Shown here: in pieces, positions 35,018-45,440 of the stretch
Layout of the letters: the number at the start of each line of letters is the position of its first letter
Numbering within the stretch: position 1 is the first letter of the stretch
Assembly: GCA_922989275.2 (NCBI GenBank)
Contig: OV277856.1
Span: 83,595,038 to 83,659,037 of the forward strand
Direction of reading: 5' to 3'
Length of the DNA stretch: 64,000 bases
DNA from: Gari tellinella
Lineage: Eukaryota > Mollusca > Bivalvia > Cardiida > Psammobiidae
The notes under the pieces: model-generated
Told to the model about the DNA's origin: nothing
The model's database searches: none
Seen by the model: only the letters and a program-made list of their open reading frames with translations
Program-made: the position numbers and the translations under genes

Positions 35018-37324
35018 TATGCCCTGCAGTTGGGGGCATATTGTTTTTATGCCCCCAGAATCTACGATTCGGGGGCATATAGTTTTTGTCATGTCTGTTG
35101 GTCTGTCCGTCCGTCCGTCCGTCTGTCTGTGCCAAAAACCTTAACCTTGGCTATAACTCTTGCATTTTTGTACCTGGACCTTTTATACTTGGCATGTGTC
35201 TTCCCTGTATCAAGACCTTTCCATCCATACAAACCTTTTTGACCTTGTGACCTTGACCTTGACATTTGACCTACTTTTGTAAAAATCTTTAAATGGCTAT
35301 AACATTTGCACCTGTAGGCCCAGGGCTTTCATATTTTGTATGTATATTTCTTTTGTCAAGACCTTTCCAACCATACCAACATCTTTGACCATGTGACCTT
35401 GACCTTTGACCTATTTAATCAAACTTTAACCAAAAACCTTAACCTTGGCTATAATTTTTGCATTTTTGTACCTGGGCCTTTTATACTTGGCATGTGTATT
35501 CCTCATGGCAAGACCTTTCCAACCATATAAAACTTTTTGACCTTGTGACCTTGACCTTGACATTTGACCTACTTTTGTAAACATCTTTAAATGGCTATAA
35601 CATTTGCACCAGTAGTCCCAGGGCTTTCATATTTTGTATGTATATTTCTTTTGTCAAGACCTTTCCAACCATACCAACATCTTTGACCATGTGACCTTGA
35701 CCTTTGACCTATTTAATCAAACTTTAACCAAAAACCTTAACCTTGGCTATAACTTTTGCATTTTTAAACCTAGGCCTTCTATACTTGGCATGCGTATTCC
35801 TCATGGCAAGACCTTTCCAACCATATAAAACTTTTTGACCTTGTGACCTTGACCTTGAAATTTGACCTACTTTTGTAAAAAGCTTTAAATGGCTAAAACA
35901 TTTGCACCAGTAGGCCCAGGGCTTTCATATTTTGTAGGTTTATTTCTTGTGTCAAGACCTTTCCAACCATACCAACATCTTTGAACATGTGACCTTGACC
36001 TTGACCTATTTAATCAAACTTTAACCAAAAACCTTAACCTTGGCTATAATTTTTGCATTTTTGCACCTGGACATTTTATACTTGGCATGTGTATTCCTCA
36101 TGGCAAGACCTTTCCAACCATACACAACTTTTTGACCTTGACCTTGACATTTGACCTTCTTTTGTAAAAATCTTTAAATTGCTATAACATTTGCACCAGT
36201 TAGCATAGGGCTTTAATATTTTGAATGTATATGTTTTGTGTCAAGACCTTTCCTACCATACCAATATCTTTAACCATGTGCCCTTGACCTTCACCTTTGA
36301 CCTATTTAATCAAACTTTAACCAAAAGCATTAACATTGGCTATAACTTTTGCATTTTTGAACCTGGGCATTTTATACTTGGCATGTGTATTCTTCATGGC
36401 AAGACCTTTCCAACCATACAAAACTTTTTGACCTTGTGACCTTGACATTTGACCTACTTTTGTAAAAATCTTTAAATGGCTATAACATTTGCACCAGTTG
36501 GCCCAGGGCTTTAATATTTTGTATGTATATTTCTTGTGTCAAGACCTTTCCAACCATACCAACATCTTTGACCATGTGACCTTGACCTCGATCTTTGACC
36601 TATTTAATCAAACTTTAACCAAAAACCTTAACCTTGGATATAACTTTTGCATTTTTGCACCTTGGCCTTTTATACTTGACATGTGTTTTCCCTTTCTAAC
36701 CATACAATTTTTTTTGACCTTGTGACCTTGACATTTGACCTACTTTTGTTGAAATCTTTAAATGGCTATAACATTTGTACCAGTAGGCCTACGGCTTTCA
36801 TATTTTGTTTATATATTTCTTGTGTCAAGACCTTTCCAACCATACCTACGTTTTTGCCCTTGTGACCTTGACCTTTGACCTTTATTTGTATAAATCTTTA
36901 TACGCCTATAACATTTGAACCAGTAGGCCTAGAGCTTCCATACTTTATATGTTTCTTGTATTAAGACTTCTCCAACCATGCCAATGTTTCATTTACCCTA
37001 CGACCATGACTTTTGACCTACTGTTACAAATAAGCATTACATTACAGAACATGATGCTGGCTGGGGGCATTTGTGTTTCACAAACACATTGCTTTTCATC
37101 TGATCATCACCAAACTTTCTGAAAATGTTTGTTGACATAAAATGGAGACCAATTTGGATAACCAACGGCACCAATTTATGCTAGGCCCTTTGGAGTAATG
37201 GCCCTTGAAGTCCTCAAAATGGCGCTCCACTACAGTTTCAGCTCTCTAACTTTTACGTTTGATAGTCTGGATTCCCCTCCCTGTATCATCGGGGGCATTC
37301 GTGTAACTGGGACACGCTCTTGTT
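35018..37324. mobile_element. Family C element, copy 2, inserted in an older family C end
   Basis: TATGCCCTGCAGTTGGGGGCATA at about 35029-35051 is an older, imperfect family C hairpin. Immediately after it the complete hairpin TATGCCCCC...GGGGGCATA starts at 35048. Then come a GTCCGTCCGTCCG tract and about six half-dimer units of the 300-bp core. The end is GGGGGCATTCGTG...CTCTTGTT at 37324. From about 36440 to 37320 it is almost identical to 2940-3815 of copy 1, and it is longer overall by extra core units. Confidence 0.75.
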
Positions 37325-37908
37325 GTCTGTCTGCTTTTTTGTCTGTTTGTCCATTTGTTTGTCTGTCAGTCCACAACTTTAATCTTAGCCATAACTTTGT
37401 TAAAGTTAGAAACTTTATAACTTGGGTCATGTCCTACAAAGGTCAATGACATTTTTTAGATATTTCCCAGTGTCATATTTTCTTGTCTTTGAGATAACTC
37501 CAGTTCTACTGATGTTAACCCATTACCCCATACATATGCCTTTTTATGCCTTTAATTTATTCCTCCTCTAAAGAAAATAATTCCACTTTATACAGTCATA
37601 AACATGTAAGATATAAGAAATAGTATCTATATCTTAGTAGGTGATAAATTAAAGCAGGTTGAAAGTAAAGCAGAGTGCGCAATAAATAATCATATGGAAA
37701 TACATGTAGCTTGATAAGAAGAAGTGTCATGGATAAGGGCCATAACTCTGCCAACAATATTTTTTTAAGTTATTCCAATTTGTCATGTTTTTTTTTGTCT
37801 GGAAGATAATTCCATTTACAGCTATATTAAAATGTTGTCTTGCCTATTAAGCTAAGGCACAATGACCTCAGGTGAGCGAATTAAGGGCCATGGCCCTCTT
37901 GTTGTCAT
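37325..37908. repeat. Second tandem-repeat element, abutting the first
   Basis: A GTCTGTCTGC...GTTTGTCTGTCAGTCC tract follows directly, and the region ends CCTCAGGTGAGCGAATTAAG, GGCCATGGCC, CTCTTGTTG at about 37908. That right end is of the family A/B type. A TTAAAGCAGGTTGAAAGTAAAGC segment (37655) belongs to a separate palindrome family. Confidence 0.55.
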
Positions 37909-38527
37909 TAAGGGTCAAAACCCATGTCACACAATTAATAACACATGTGTCCTCCTTTTGCATCAAAGCGTTCACGGCATCATCGCCGGGTGGACCTCGC
38001 ACACGCTAAGGATTGTCATTCCTTACCATAACTAAACAATCAGCCAGCTGTTCCAACCTCAATGGCTGGTTCTGTAGACGTCGCAAACAACACCCAATCA
38101 CATCCTTAAGGTGAGATCGGATGAGATTGTGGGTCAGACAATGACCTCGATGATTTTGTTCTGTATGAAGGCCGTGACAACGCACGCGAGGAACGTGTGG
38201 GTGAACACTGCCATGCTTTAAGACAATATGGCGGGTTTGACGTCTGAACGGGACGTACAGTATGACGTCACGGACGAATTCAAAATTAGTGTAATCTATT
38301 CAGCACTGTCCTCCGGCTAATTAGACAAACTCATCGAATGTTTCTAGCCGTAAAGTTTGAAGACTGAAAACGATCACGCACATGTGTAACAGGAAAATAG
38401 CGATATCCTTGGTCGCATATTCTCGCGAGCATTGCCAATTTGTCCATACGTCTCCATAATGACAATATGGTGTTACGATGAAGACCAAATCGGCCTGCGA
38501 CAACATTTTTTCTTCATTCCAACCGTG
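37909..38527. other. Non-coding, relatively GC-rich, unassigned
   Basis: About 37960-38290 is richer in CpG than its surroundings (GGCATCATCGCCGGGTGG, TATGACGTCACGGACG). No exon with proper borders was seen. It could be old unique intron sequence or an unknown repeat. Confidence 0.35.
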
Positions 38528-38675
38528 CTATATACAAACACTACATACGAGAGTTGGTGTACCTATAGGATACGCAGTGAATGGCATACTGATTACCTCC
38601 CTTTAACACACAATATGCCATTCACTGCGTATCCTATAGATACATCAACTCTCGTATGTAGTGTATGTATATAGC
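38528..38675. repeat. Near-perfect fold-back palindrome
   Basis: The left arm 38528-38588 (GCTATATACAAACACTACAT...GTGAATGGCATA) pairs with the right arm 38614-38675 (TATGCCATTCACTGCG...GTATATAGC), with a loop of about 25 bp. Arms of 61-62 bp have only a few mismatches. A MITE or a local inverted duplication. Confidence 0.8.
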
Positions 38676-39859
38676 ATATGTTAGGTAAAATCCCATAACA
38701 GGGAGCCTACATAATTGACTATAATTGGTACAGATGCTAATTCCCCTGGTCGGTTTGGAGTGTTAGGACATCCAGTGTATATTATATAGCTGGTGGTGAA
38801 GCAATTCTATTGAGTTGTTTAGCTACCAGTCTGTTGTTATGCAATGTGTGTCTTAGCTAGGCGCCGTGGCCGTATCCGACTGATTAGGGAATGGACTGTA
38901 TAAGAGTGGTTTACTGCATACATATGAGTTATCTGATTACCAAATGTATATATATTAACAACTATACGTATTTGTAAAAAGTACGGTGTTCGAAGAGATA
39001 TTTTCCCTTAAGAGAGGATATCATTATACCATTACATCAATTACTTTATAATTGATGCCAGCAAAACATTGTTTCAAGGCAAACAGTTTTGATTCGAATG
39101 AGATGATTCATTATTAAGTGTCATATTATATATAAATGTGTAATTTGTGATGCACAGATACTTAACGTTCGTATCGATACAATGCAGGGCTGATGGGTGA
39201 TTGCATAGTGATATATTGCAAGCTTCAGTGGAAGAGAGACAATTATACTGTTGATTAAGCCAAGGATGCATAATGTAATATATTAAAGTCGAACCTTGAC
39301 TAAAATTGTATCATTTCATTATAATGATCTAATTAATATGCACAGATATAATGTTTTGCAAACAAGATTACTGTTAATTAAGCCAAGAATGTATCTTATG
39401 GATGAACCTTGACTATGATATTATCACAGAATTATACACTGACGGAATCGAAACCTCGCGCTATATCGTAAATCTCGTGCGGCGGATACGAGACTCGCGA
39501 GACTTGATAAGAGACTGCCTATCGGTAGTCAATATGATAAATGTGTGTTTTCGAAGCAGTGTTCACGGGTTTATATTCCCGTGAATTGATAGGAATGTCC
39601 ACCAAGTCGTTTAAATCCTATAAAATGTCAATAAAAACACTCGAGTCGGTAAATTTCACGCCAGAAATGGCGGACAACAAGGCAAAAAGTGAAGATGTTG
39701 TCACGTGACACATAATCTCGCAAAATTCAACCGCCGCAAGAGCTCAGATACTCGCCTATTCAACTTCGCTTAGTTGCTTTTCCGTTTTGTATAATTCCGT
39801 GATATTATCATTTGTGTATACTGATCTTGTATGTAATGAATATGATGTTTATCTAAAGA
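38676..39859. other. Unassigned; includes a diverged copy of the 30960-31290 repeat
   Basis: 38940-39250 follows 30960-31290 (TATATATTAACAACTATAC, CAAGGCAAACA, GCAGGGCTGATG) at lower identity. 39400-39760 is CpG-rich, with CTCGCGAGACTTG and ATGGCGGACAACAAGG, but no exon can be supported. Confidence 0.4.
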
Positions 39860-40375
39860 TAATGTCAAACACTTCTTGTCAATAACCAGAAGGACTAGAG
39901 CTATGATATTTTATGTACAAGTGTATAGCACCACCTGTAGCAAGTTTGTTAAAATTGTTGCCTTAGGGTAAATTTGTCCTGTCTATAATAAAAAATTAAA
40001 TATCTTCTTGTCAATAACCAGAAGGCCAAAACCTTAAATATTTTTAGTATAGCATCATCTAGTAGATATCTGCTAAGTTTGTTAAAAGCATTGCCTTGGA
40101 ATCAAAACTGGCCCTGCCACAAGGGTCTTTAGTTTTGCATAGACTTATAAATAAAAAATCTTTACAAAACATATTGTCAAAACTATTGTCAAAAAACATA
40201 AGGTCAAGACCTAAGATATTTGGTCTACAGACCTAGTATCACAATTGGCAAGGCCCTGCGAGTCACTAGTTTTACCAAGACTTATGGAGGAAAAAACTTG
40301 AAAACACTTCTAGTCTATAACCAGAGGGCCCCAGTCAGCTTAGGAACAATTAACATCTTCAAGTTAGTGAAATGT
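39860..40375. repeat. Decayed tandem core (AATATCTTCTTGTCAATAACC type)
   Basis: Three units contain CTTCTTGTCAATAACCAGAA and AGCATCATCTAGTAG. It is related to the family B core, with no ends visible. Confidence 0.5.
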
Positions 40376-40568
40376 CAGGGCTCCAGAAAAAGGGAGTATT
40401 TCAAAAACTAAAATCTTCATTTGTGCTTTAAACCTTATGATGTCACTACTCATTAGAATCGTCTCAAAGAGACGATTCTAATGAGTAGTAACATCATAAG
40501 ATTTTGTTTTAAAATAAGTGAGAAAATGTTGGATTTGTGCAGTTTACTCCCTCTTGTCTGGAGCCCTG
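40376..40568. mobile_element. 193-bp palindromic MITE, CAGGGCTCCAGA ends, copy 1
   Basis: The ends CAGGGCTCCAGA and TCTGGAGCCCTG are exact inverted repeats, with AATGT directly outside on both sides (40371-40375, 40569-40573). The centre is a near-perfect hairpin, with CTCATTAGAATCGTCTC facing GAGACGATTCTAATGAG across AAA. It lies in intron 1, about 115 bp upstream of the exon at 40684. Copy 2 is at 54319-54511. Confidence 0.8.
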
Positions 40569-40683
40569 AATGTGGGCCATCGCCCTGTTTTAGAGCAGTT
40601 GCAGATTATAGTTGCTGCACTGATGACAATATTACAAAGAGTTAATACAAGACTGATAGTATAATTCTTAATTGTTTTTTCAG

Positions 40684-40977
40684 ATTCTATCTTATCGGAA
40701 GCAATTCAAGAGGCAGCAGAGAAACTTGTCAATTCTGGTAGAAATGGTGTAGCTAAAACAATCCTTCTTATTACTGATGGAAGAGCGAAATTTCCAGCTG
40801 CCACTCTTGAGAAAGCAACAGCAGCCAAAAATGATCAGATTCGTATCATAGCAGTAACATATGATGAAAATAGACGTGAGGATTTGGAAAAAATTACAAG
40901 CTCACCAAACATGGTGTTTGTTCAAGACTTTGCAACAAGTTTAGACAAAGAAGGCTTTGATAACGCCTTTTGTTTTG
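40684..40977 (+). CDS. Exon: vWA domain, C-terminal part
   Basis: The 294-bp exon has acceptor TTTTTTCAG and donor GTAAAT at 40978. The split Asp codon (G|AT) joins it to the previous exon. It encodes DSILSEAIQEAAEKLVNSGR, then KTILLITDGRAKFPA, the hydrophobic strand D with the third metal-site Asp in ITDG. Next come RIIAVTYDENRREDLEKITS (strand E and helix), MVFVQDFATSLD, and a closing FDNAFCFG with the Cys often found at the end of extracellular vWA domains. Length and motif order are normal for the last two thirds of a vWA domain. A free base at the end gives a phase 1 intron. Confidence 0.92.
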
Positions 40978-40998
40978 GTAAATATTTTACATCTTTCA

Positions 40999-41228
40999 AT
41001 TTAACCCCTTCACGGTGACAGTGTAAATTTATCAATATAAACAGTCCATCATGTTTATAGCAACTTGCAAAAGATAATGTTTTTACCCCTTAACTACCCT
41101 ACTTCATGTACAACAGTTATGTGCAAACAGTTTGGACCCTGATCACACAGTGTTTGATGAGGATCCAAACTGTTAAATGCTCATTTCAATATTTCTAAGT
41201 CAAAATATCTAAAATTTATATTGAAGTA
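40999..41228. repeat. TTAA-type element remnant with CAAACAGTTT palindrome
   Basis: TTAACCCCTTCACGGTGACAG at about 41001 resembles the left end of the piggyBac-type MITEs. 41129-41175 contains GCAAACAGTTTGGACCC / GGATCCAAACTGTT. The right end was not found. Confidence 0.45.
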
Positions 41229-41244
41229 AAATCAGACGACAATT

Positions 41245-41519
41245 AGGAGCCTCCGTGGTCCAGTGGTATAGTCACTGTGACTTACATCATTACGCTCCTC
41301 ATCGCTGTGAGTTGGAATCCCAGTAGGGTCGTTCGGATTATTCATGTGGGGAAGCCTTCCAGCTGGCTTGCGGAAGGTCGGTGGTTCTACCCAGTTGCCG
41401 ATTTGTGCCTGAAACAGTGCATGAAGGACTTCTGGGGTCTTCCTCCACCTGTAATTAGCTGGGCGTCGCGATGACTGAAATACTGTTGAAAGCGACGTAA
41501 AATCAAAACAAATCAAATC
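41245..41519 (+). mobile_element. tRNA-derived SINE with 16-bp target duplication
   Basis: The head resembles a tRNA gene: a box A-like GTGGTCCAGTGGTATAG and a box B-like GAGTTGGAATCCC, placed as in RNA polymerase III internal promoters. A central domain follows (GAAGGTCGGTGGTTCTACCC, GGGGTCTTCCTCCACC) and the tail is (AAATC)n. AAATCAGACGACAATT occurs on both sides (41229-41244, 41520-41535), a perfect 16-bp target duplication. The central domain is of the kind conserved among molluscan SINEs of the V/Meta type; the exact family is not certain. Confidence 0.85.
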
Positions 41520-41574
41520 AAATCAGACGACAATTGTTTAAAGCAGATGACTATGGGGAGCAATTTTACTTATT

Positions 41575-42115
41575 AGCTCACCTAAACCAAAGGCTCAAGG
41601 TGAGCTATTGGGATGGCACTGTGTCCATCGTTGTACGCTGTGCATCGTTTTGTCATCGTTAACAACTGCTTCAAATGATATCTCCTACTATATCACTAAA
41701 CAGATTTCAACCAAACTTACAGGAATGTTCCTTGAGTCAAGCTCTTTCAAATTGTTCAAAGAATTAAAAACAATGCAAAACTCTGGTTGCCATGGCCCCT
41801 GGGGTCAAAATAAGCCCCGCCCCGGGGTGACAGTTTTCCACAGTTATATACTGAAGTTTTGAAACATCTTCTCCTCTGATACTAATATGTTCCAAAGGTT
41901 TGATGTTTGGCATGGTGACTCTTCTAGATGTCCTATATCAATATTGTTGAAATGGTTTTGGTCTGTTGCATATCTAAGTCACAGGAGCTAAAAATAATTT
42001 TTTCCAATGAAAACTTAAAAAATCTTCTTGTCTGAAACCCTATTACCCAGTGCTGCGATAATTGGCACATATAGCATCATCTAAAGGTCCTTAACAAGTC
42101 AATATTGAAATGTTT
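41575..42115. mobile_element. Family B element, truncated
   Basis: The hairpin (41575-41606, AGCTCACCTAAACCAAAGG-type) is followed by GTGTCCATCGTTGTACGC and two core units with CATATCTAAGTCACAGGAG. It is cut at the palindrome beginning at 42116. Confidence 0.65.
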
Positions 42116-42348
42116 AGACTGTTCAAATTCACACACAAATATTGAAAACCATTACCTAGGAGCTTTCACCTGACTACTTCAGGCTTCATCAGCTTTGTGA
42201 CAACACCTTAACATCGCTCACCAACCAGAGCGGTGTTAGTGGTCAGTAAGTGACAGACTGTCACAAAGCTGATGAAGCCTGAAGTAGTCGGGTGAAAGCT
42301 TCTCATAATGTAATAGTTTTCAATATTTGTGTGTGAATTTGAACAGTC
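42116..42348. repeat. Fold-back element with 85-90 bp arms
   Basis: 42116-42200 (AGACTGTTCAAATTCACAC...TTCATCAGCTTTGTGACA) is matched in inverse by 42259-42348 (TGTCACAAAGCTGATGAAGC...GTGAATTTGAACAGTCT). The loop is about 58 bp and contains its own imperfect CACTAACACCGCT-type repeat. No target duplication was noticed. Confidence 0.8.
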
Positions 42349-42359
42349 TCCTGTACAAA

Positions 42360-42760
42360 ATTTTCTGCCCGGAATTTGGGAGGAATCTCACATCGTATTC
42401 CGCCAGCATTTCCGCCTGTTTCCACTTACATGAAATAAAGAATAAATTCCGGGCGGATTCCAGGCGGAAATTGGGTGGAATTCAGGGCGGAATATGTAAA
42501 TGAGGCACATTTTACGCGTGGAAAATTATTAAGGCAGTAAAAATTCTGGGCGGAAATAGTTTGGAATACGCAAATGAGGAGGAATATATTCCGGGCGGAT
42601 TCCAGGCGGAAACGGGGCGAAATATGTACCGGTAAATGAGGCGGAATTAGGATATGCAAATGAAGCAGAATTTTCTTTGCGGCTGAAATTTTGTTGCAGA
42701 GTAGGTAAATAAAGGAAGGGGAATATTCAGGGTAGAAGCTTTTCAAAATCTATTTTGGGT
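42360..42760. repeat. GGCGGAAT-rich minisatellite
   Basis: Irregular repeats of ATTCCGGGCGGATTCCAGGC and GCGGAATATGTAAATGAGGC occur on both strands across about 350 bp, with spacings of 25-60 bp. The minus frame at 42426-42746 is a repeat product. Confidence 0.6.
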
Positions 42761-42774
42761 AGAATTTGACTTTA

Positions 42775-43984
42775 TGTGCAAAATATCTAAACTCAGTGTA
42801 CTATGGTTTCAGACAAGAAGATTTTTGAAGTTTTCATTGAAAAAATCTATTTTTAGCTCCGGTGACCCAGATATGCAACAGACCAGAACCAATTCATCCA
42901 TATATGTGAAGGACCTCTAAAAGTTACATCATGCCAAATATCAAAGCTCTGGCCATATTGGTTTCTGAGTAAAAGATGTTTGAACATTTTCCTATGTAAC
43001 TCTACGTAAAACGGTGACCTCCGGGGCGGGGCCAATTTTGACCCCAGGGACAAAATTTTAACAACTTTGATAGAGGGCCTGTAGACGATGCTATGTACAA
43101 AATATCTAAACTCAGTGTACTATGGTTTCAGAAAAGAAGATTTTTGAAGTTTTCATTGAAAAAATCTATTTTTAGCTCCGGTGACCCAGATATGAAACAG
43201 ACCATAACCAATTCAACAATATGTGTGAAGGACTTCTAGAAGTTATACCATGCCAAATATCAAAGCTCTGGTCATATTGGTTCCAGAGAAAAAGATGTTT
43301 GAACATTTCACTATATAACTCTATGTAAAACTGTGATCCCCGGGGCGGGGCCAATTTTGACCCCAGGGACAAAATTTGAACAACTTTAATAGAGGATCTG
43401 TAGACGATGCTATGTGCAAAATATCTAAGCTCAGTGTACTATGGTTTCAGACGGGAAGATTATTTAAGTTCTCATGGAAAAAAATCTATTTTTAGCTCCG
43501 GTGACCCAGATATGCAACGGACCGGAACCAATTCAACAATATAAGTCAAATACCTCTAGAAGTAATACCATGCTAAATATCAAAGCTCTGGACATATTGG
43601 TTTAAGAGAAAAAGATGTTTGAACATTTCACTATATAACTCTATGTAAAACGTTGACCCCCGGGGCGGGGCCAATTTTGACCCTAGGGGCAAAATTTGAA
43701 CAACTTTGATAGAAGACCTATAGGTAATGACATGTGCCAAATATCTAAGCTCTGGCTCTTGTGGTTTGTGACAAGAAGATTTTTTAAAATTTCCTTGAAC
43801 AAATTCTTTGAACAACTGTGAAAGAGCTTGATCCAAGGAACATTCCTGTGAAGTTTGGTTGCAATCAGGCAAGTGGTTTTGGAGAAGAAGATGTTTGAAG
43901 AAATTGTTGACGCACGACGACGGACGCCGGACATTGACTGACCACAAAAGCTCACCTTGAGCACTTTGTGCTCAGGTGAGCTAA
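42775..43984. mobile_element. Family B element, inverted orientation
   Basis: Reading on the minus strand, the hairpin AGCTCACCTGAGCAC...GTGCTCAAGGTGAGCT lies at 43950-43984. It is followed by CCGGCGTCCGTCGTCG and about three core units of roughly 315-320 bp with GGCCCCGCCCCGG and CCAGATATG. The distal end near 42775 lacks the CTTGT terminus. Confidence 0.7.
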
Positions 43985-44371
43985 AAAGTAACATATTAAT
44001 CAATTTAACTTACATTTCACACACCTTGATGCTGTCCTAGAAACCAAATGTCTTATAATGTGTCTCATATGATAAAATATCTCAAAGAACAAACCTGAAA
44101 TTGTTCCCCAACAGCACTATTTCTTTAACCCATTCAACGAAAAATAAGCATTTTACACCTTTAATTTATTACTCTGCTGAAGAAAATAGTTTATACAGAC
44201 AAGAATTTGATTCATAAGAAATATTTTCTTTATCCTAGCAGATGGTAGCCTGAAATCAAAGCAGAATGCACCTTACTGTGCATTCTGCTTTACTTTCAAC
44301 CTGCTTTAACCTATAACCCCATAAATACACCTTTAACTTATGACTCCAAAGATGAAAATTGAGTTCCCTTT
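43985..44371. repeat. Palindrome family AAAGCAGAATGCACC
   Basis: 44246-44310 reads CAAAGCAGAATGCACC...GTGCATTCTGCTTTACTTTC, followed by AACCTGCTTTAA. Related segments (TTAAAGCAGGTTGAAAGTAA) occur at 37655, 46618 and 53540, and loosely at 27080. Surrounding sequence such as AAGAAAATAGTT and TATCCTAGCAGATGGTAG is shared between copies, so this is a larger old element. Confidence 0.6.
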
Positions 44372-45417
44372 TTAGCTCACCTGGCACGAAGTGCCATGGT
44401 GAGCTTTTAGGATCGCTGAATGTCCGTCGTCCGTCCGTCCGTCCGTTCACATTTGTTCGTTAACACTCTAGCACCTACAGATTTCATCCAATCTTCATGA
44501 AACTTCATAACAATGTTTGTCTTGATAAAATCTAGGTCAAGTTCGAATGTGGGTCATGTCAGGTCAAAAACTAGGTCACTACGTCAAATCATAGAAAAAC
44601 CTCGTTAACACTCTAGAGGATACAAATCTCATCGGATCTTCATGTAACTTGGTCAGAATGTTTGCCTCATTATTATCTAGGTCAAGTTTGAATGTGGGTC
44701 ATGTCCGGTCAAAAACTAGGTCACTAGGTCAAATCATAGAAAAACCTTGTTAACACTCTAGAGGCTACAAATATCAATGGATCTTAATGAAACTTGGTCA
44801 GAATGTTTGACTCATTGATATCTAGGTCACGTTTGAATGTGGGTCATGTCCGGTCAAAAACTAGGTCACTAGGTCAAATCATAGAAATAGCTTGTCAACA
44901 CTCTAGAGGCTACAAGTCTCAATGGATCTTTATGAAACTTGATCAAAATGTTTTTCTGATGAAATCTAGGTCAAGTTTGAATGCGGGTCATTTCCATTTA
45001 AAAACTAGGTCACTAGATCAAATCTTAGAAAAACTTTGTTAACACTCTAGAGGCTACACATCTTATTGGATTTTAATGTAACTTATTTAGAATGTTTGCC
45101 CAATTGATATCTAGGTCAAGTTCGAATATGGGTCATGTCAGGTCAAAAACTAGGTCACTAGGCCAAATCAAAGAAAAACAATGTTAACCCTCTAGAGGCT
45201 ACAAATCTCGTTAGATCTGAATGAAATATTTTCAGAATGTTTACCTACATCAAATCTAGGTCAAATTCAAATGTGGATTGTGTCTGGTCAAATTATAAAA
45301 AAATCTTGTTAACACTCTAAAGGTTGATTGTGGGTGTCCAGTCATAATCTAGGTCACTATAGGTTAATTTTACATGGTGAACCAGGTGAGCGATTTAGGG
45401 CCATGGTGGCCCTTGTT
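44372..45417. mobile_element. Family A element, copy 2
   Basis: The hairpin starts at 44374 (AGCTCACCTGGCAC, GAA, GTGCCATGGTGAGCT) and is followed by GTCCGTCCGTCCGTTC. About six core units of roughly 150 bp follow. The end is ACCAGGTGAGCGATTTAGGG, GGCCATGGTGGCC, CTTGTT. Same structure as 4811-5808. Confidence 0.75.
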
Positions 45418-45440
45418 CCTATATCCTAGCAGATGGTAGC

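Noticed and set aside
38160..38290. TGACGTCA-containing segment as a promoter/CRE
   Set aside because: A single palindromic 8-mer inside an intron is weak evidence, and no start region or exon is visible next to it.
41245..41330. tRNA gene
   Set aside because: A and B boxes are present, but no cloverleaf acceptor stem closes, and a SINE body, tail and target duplication follow.
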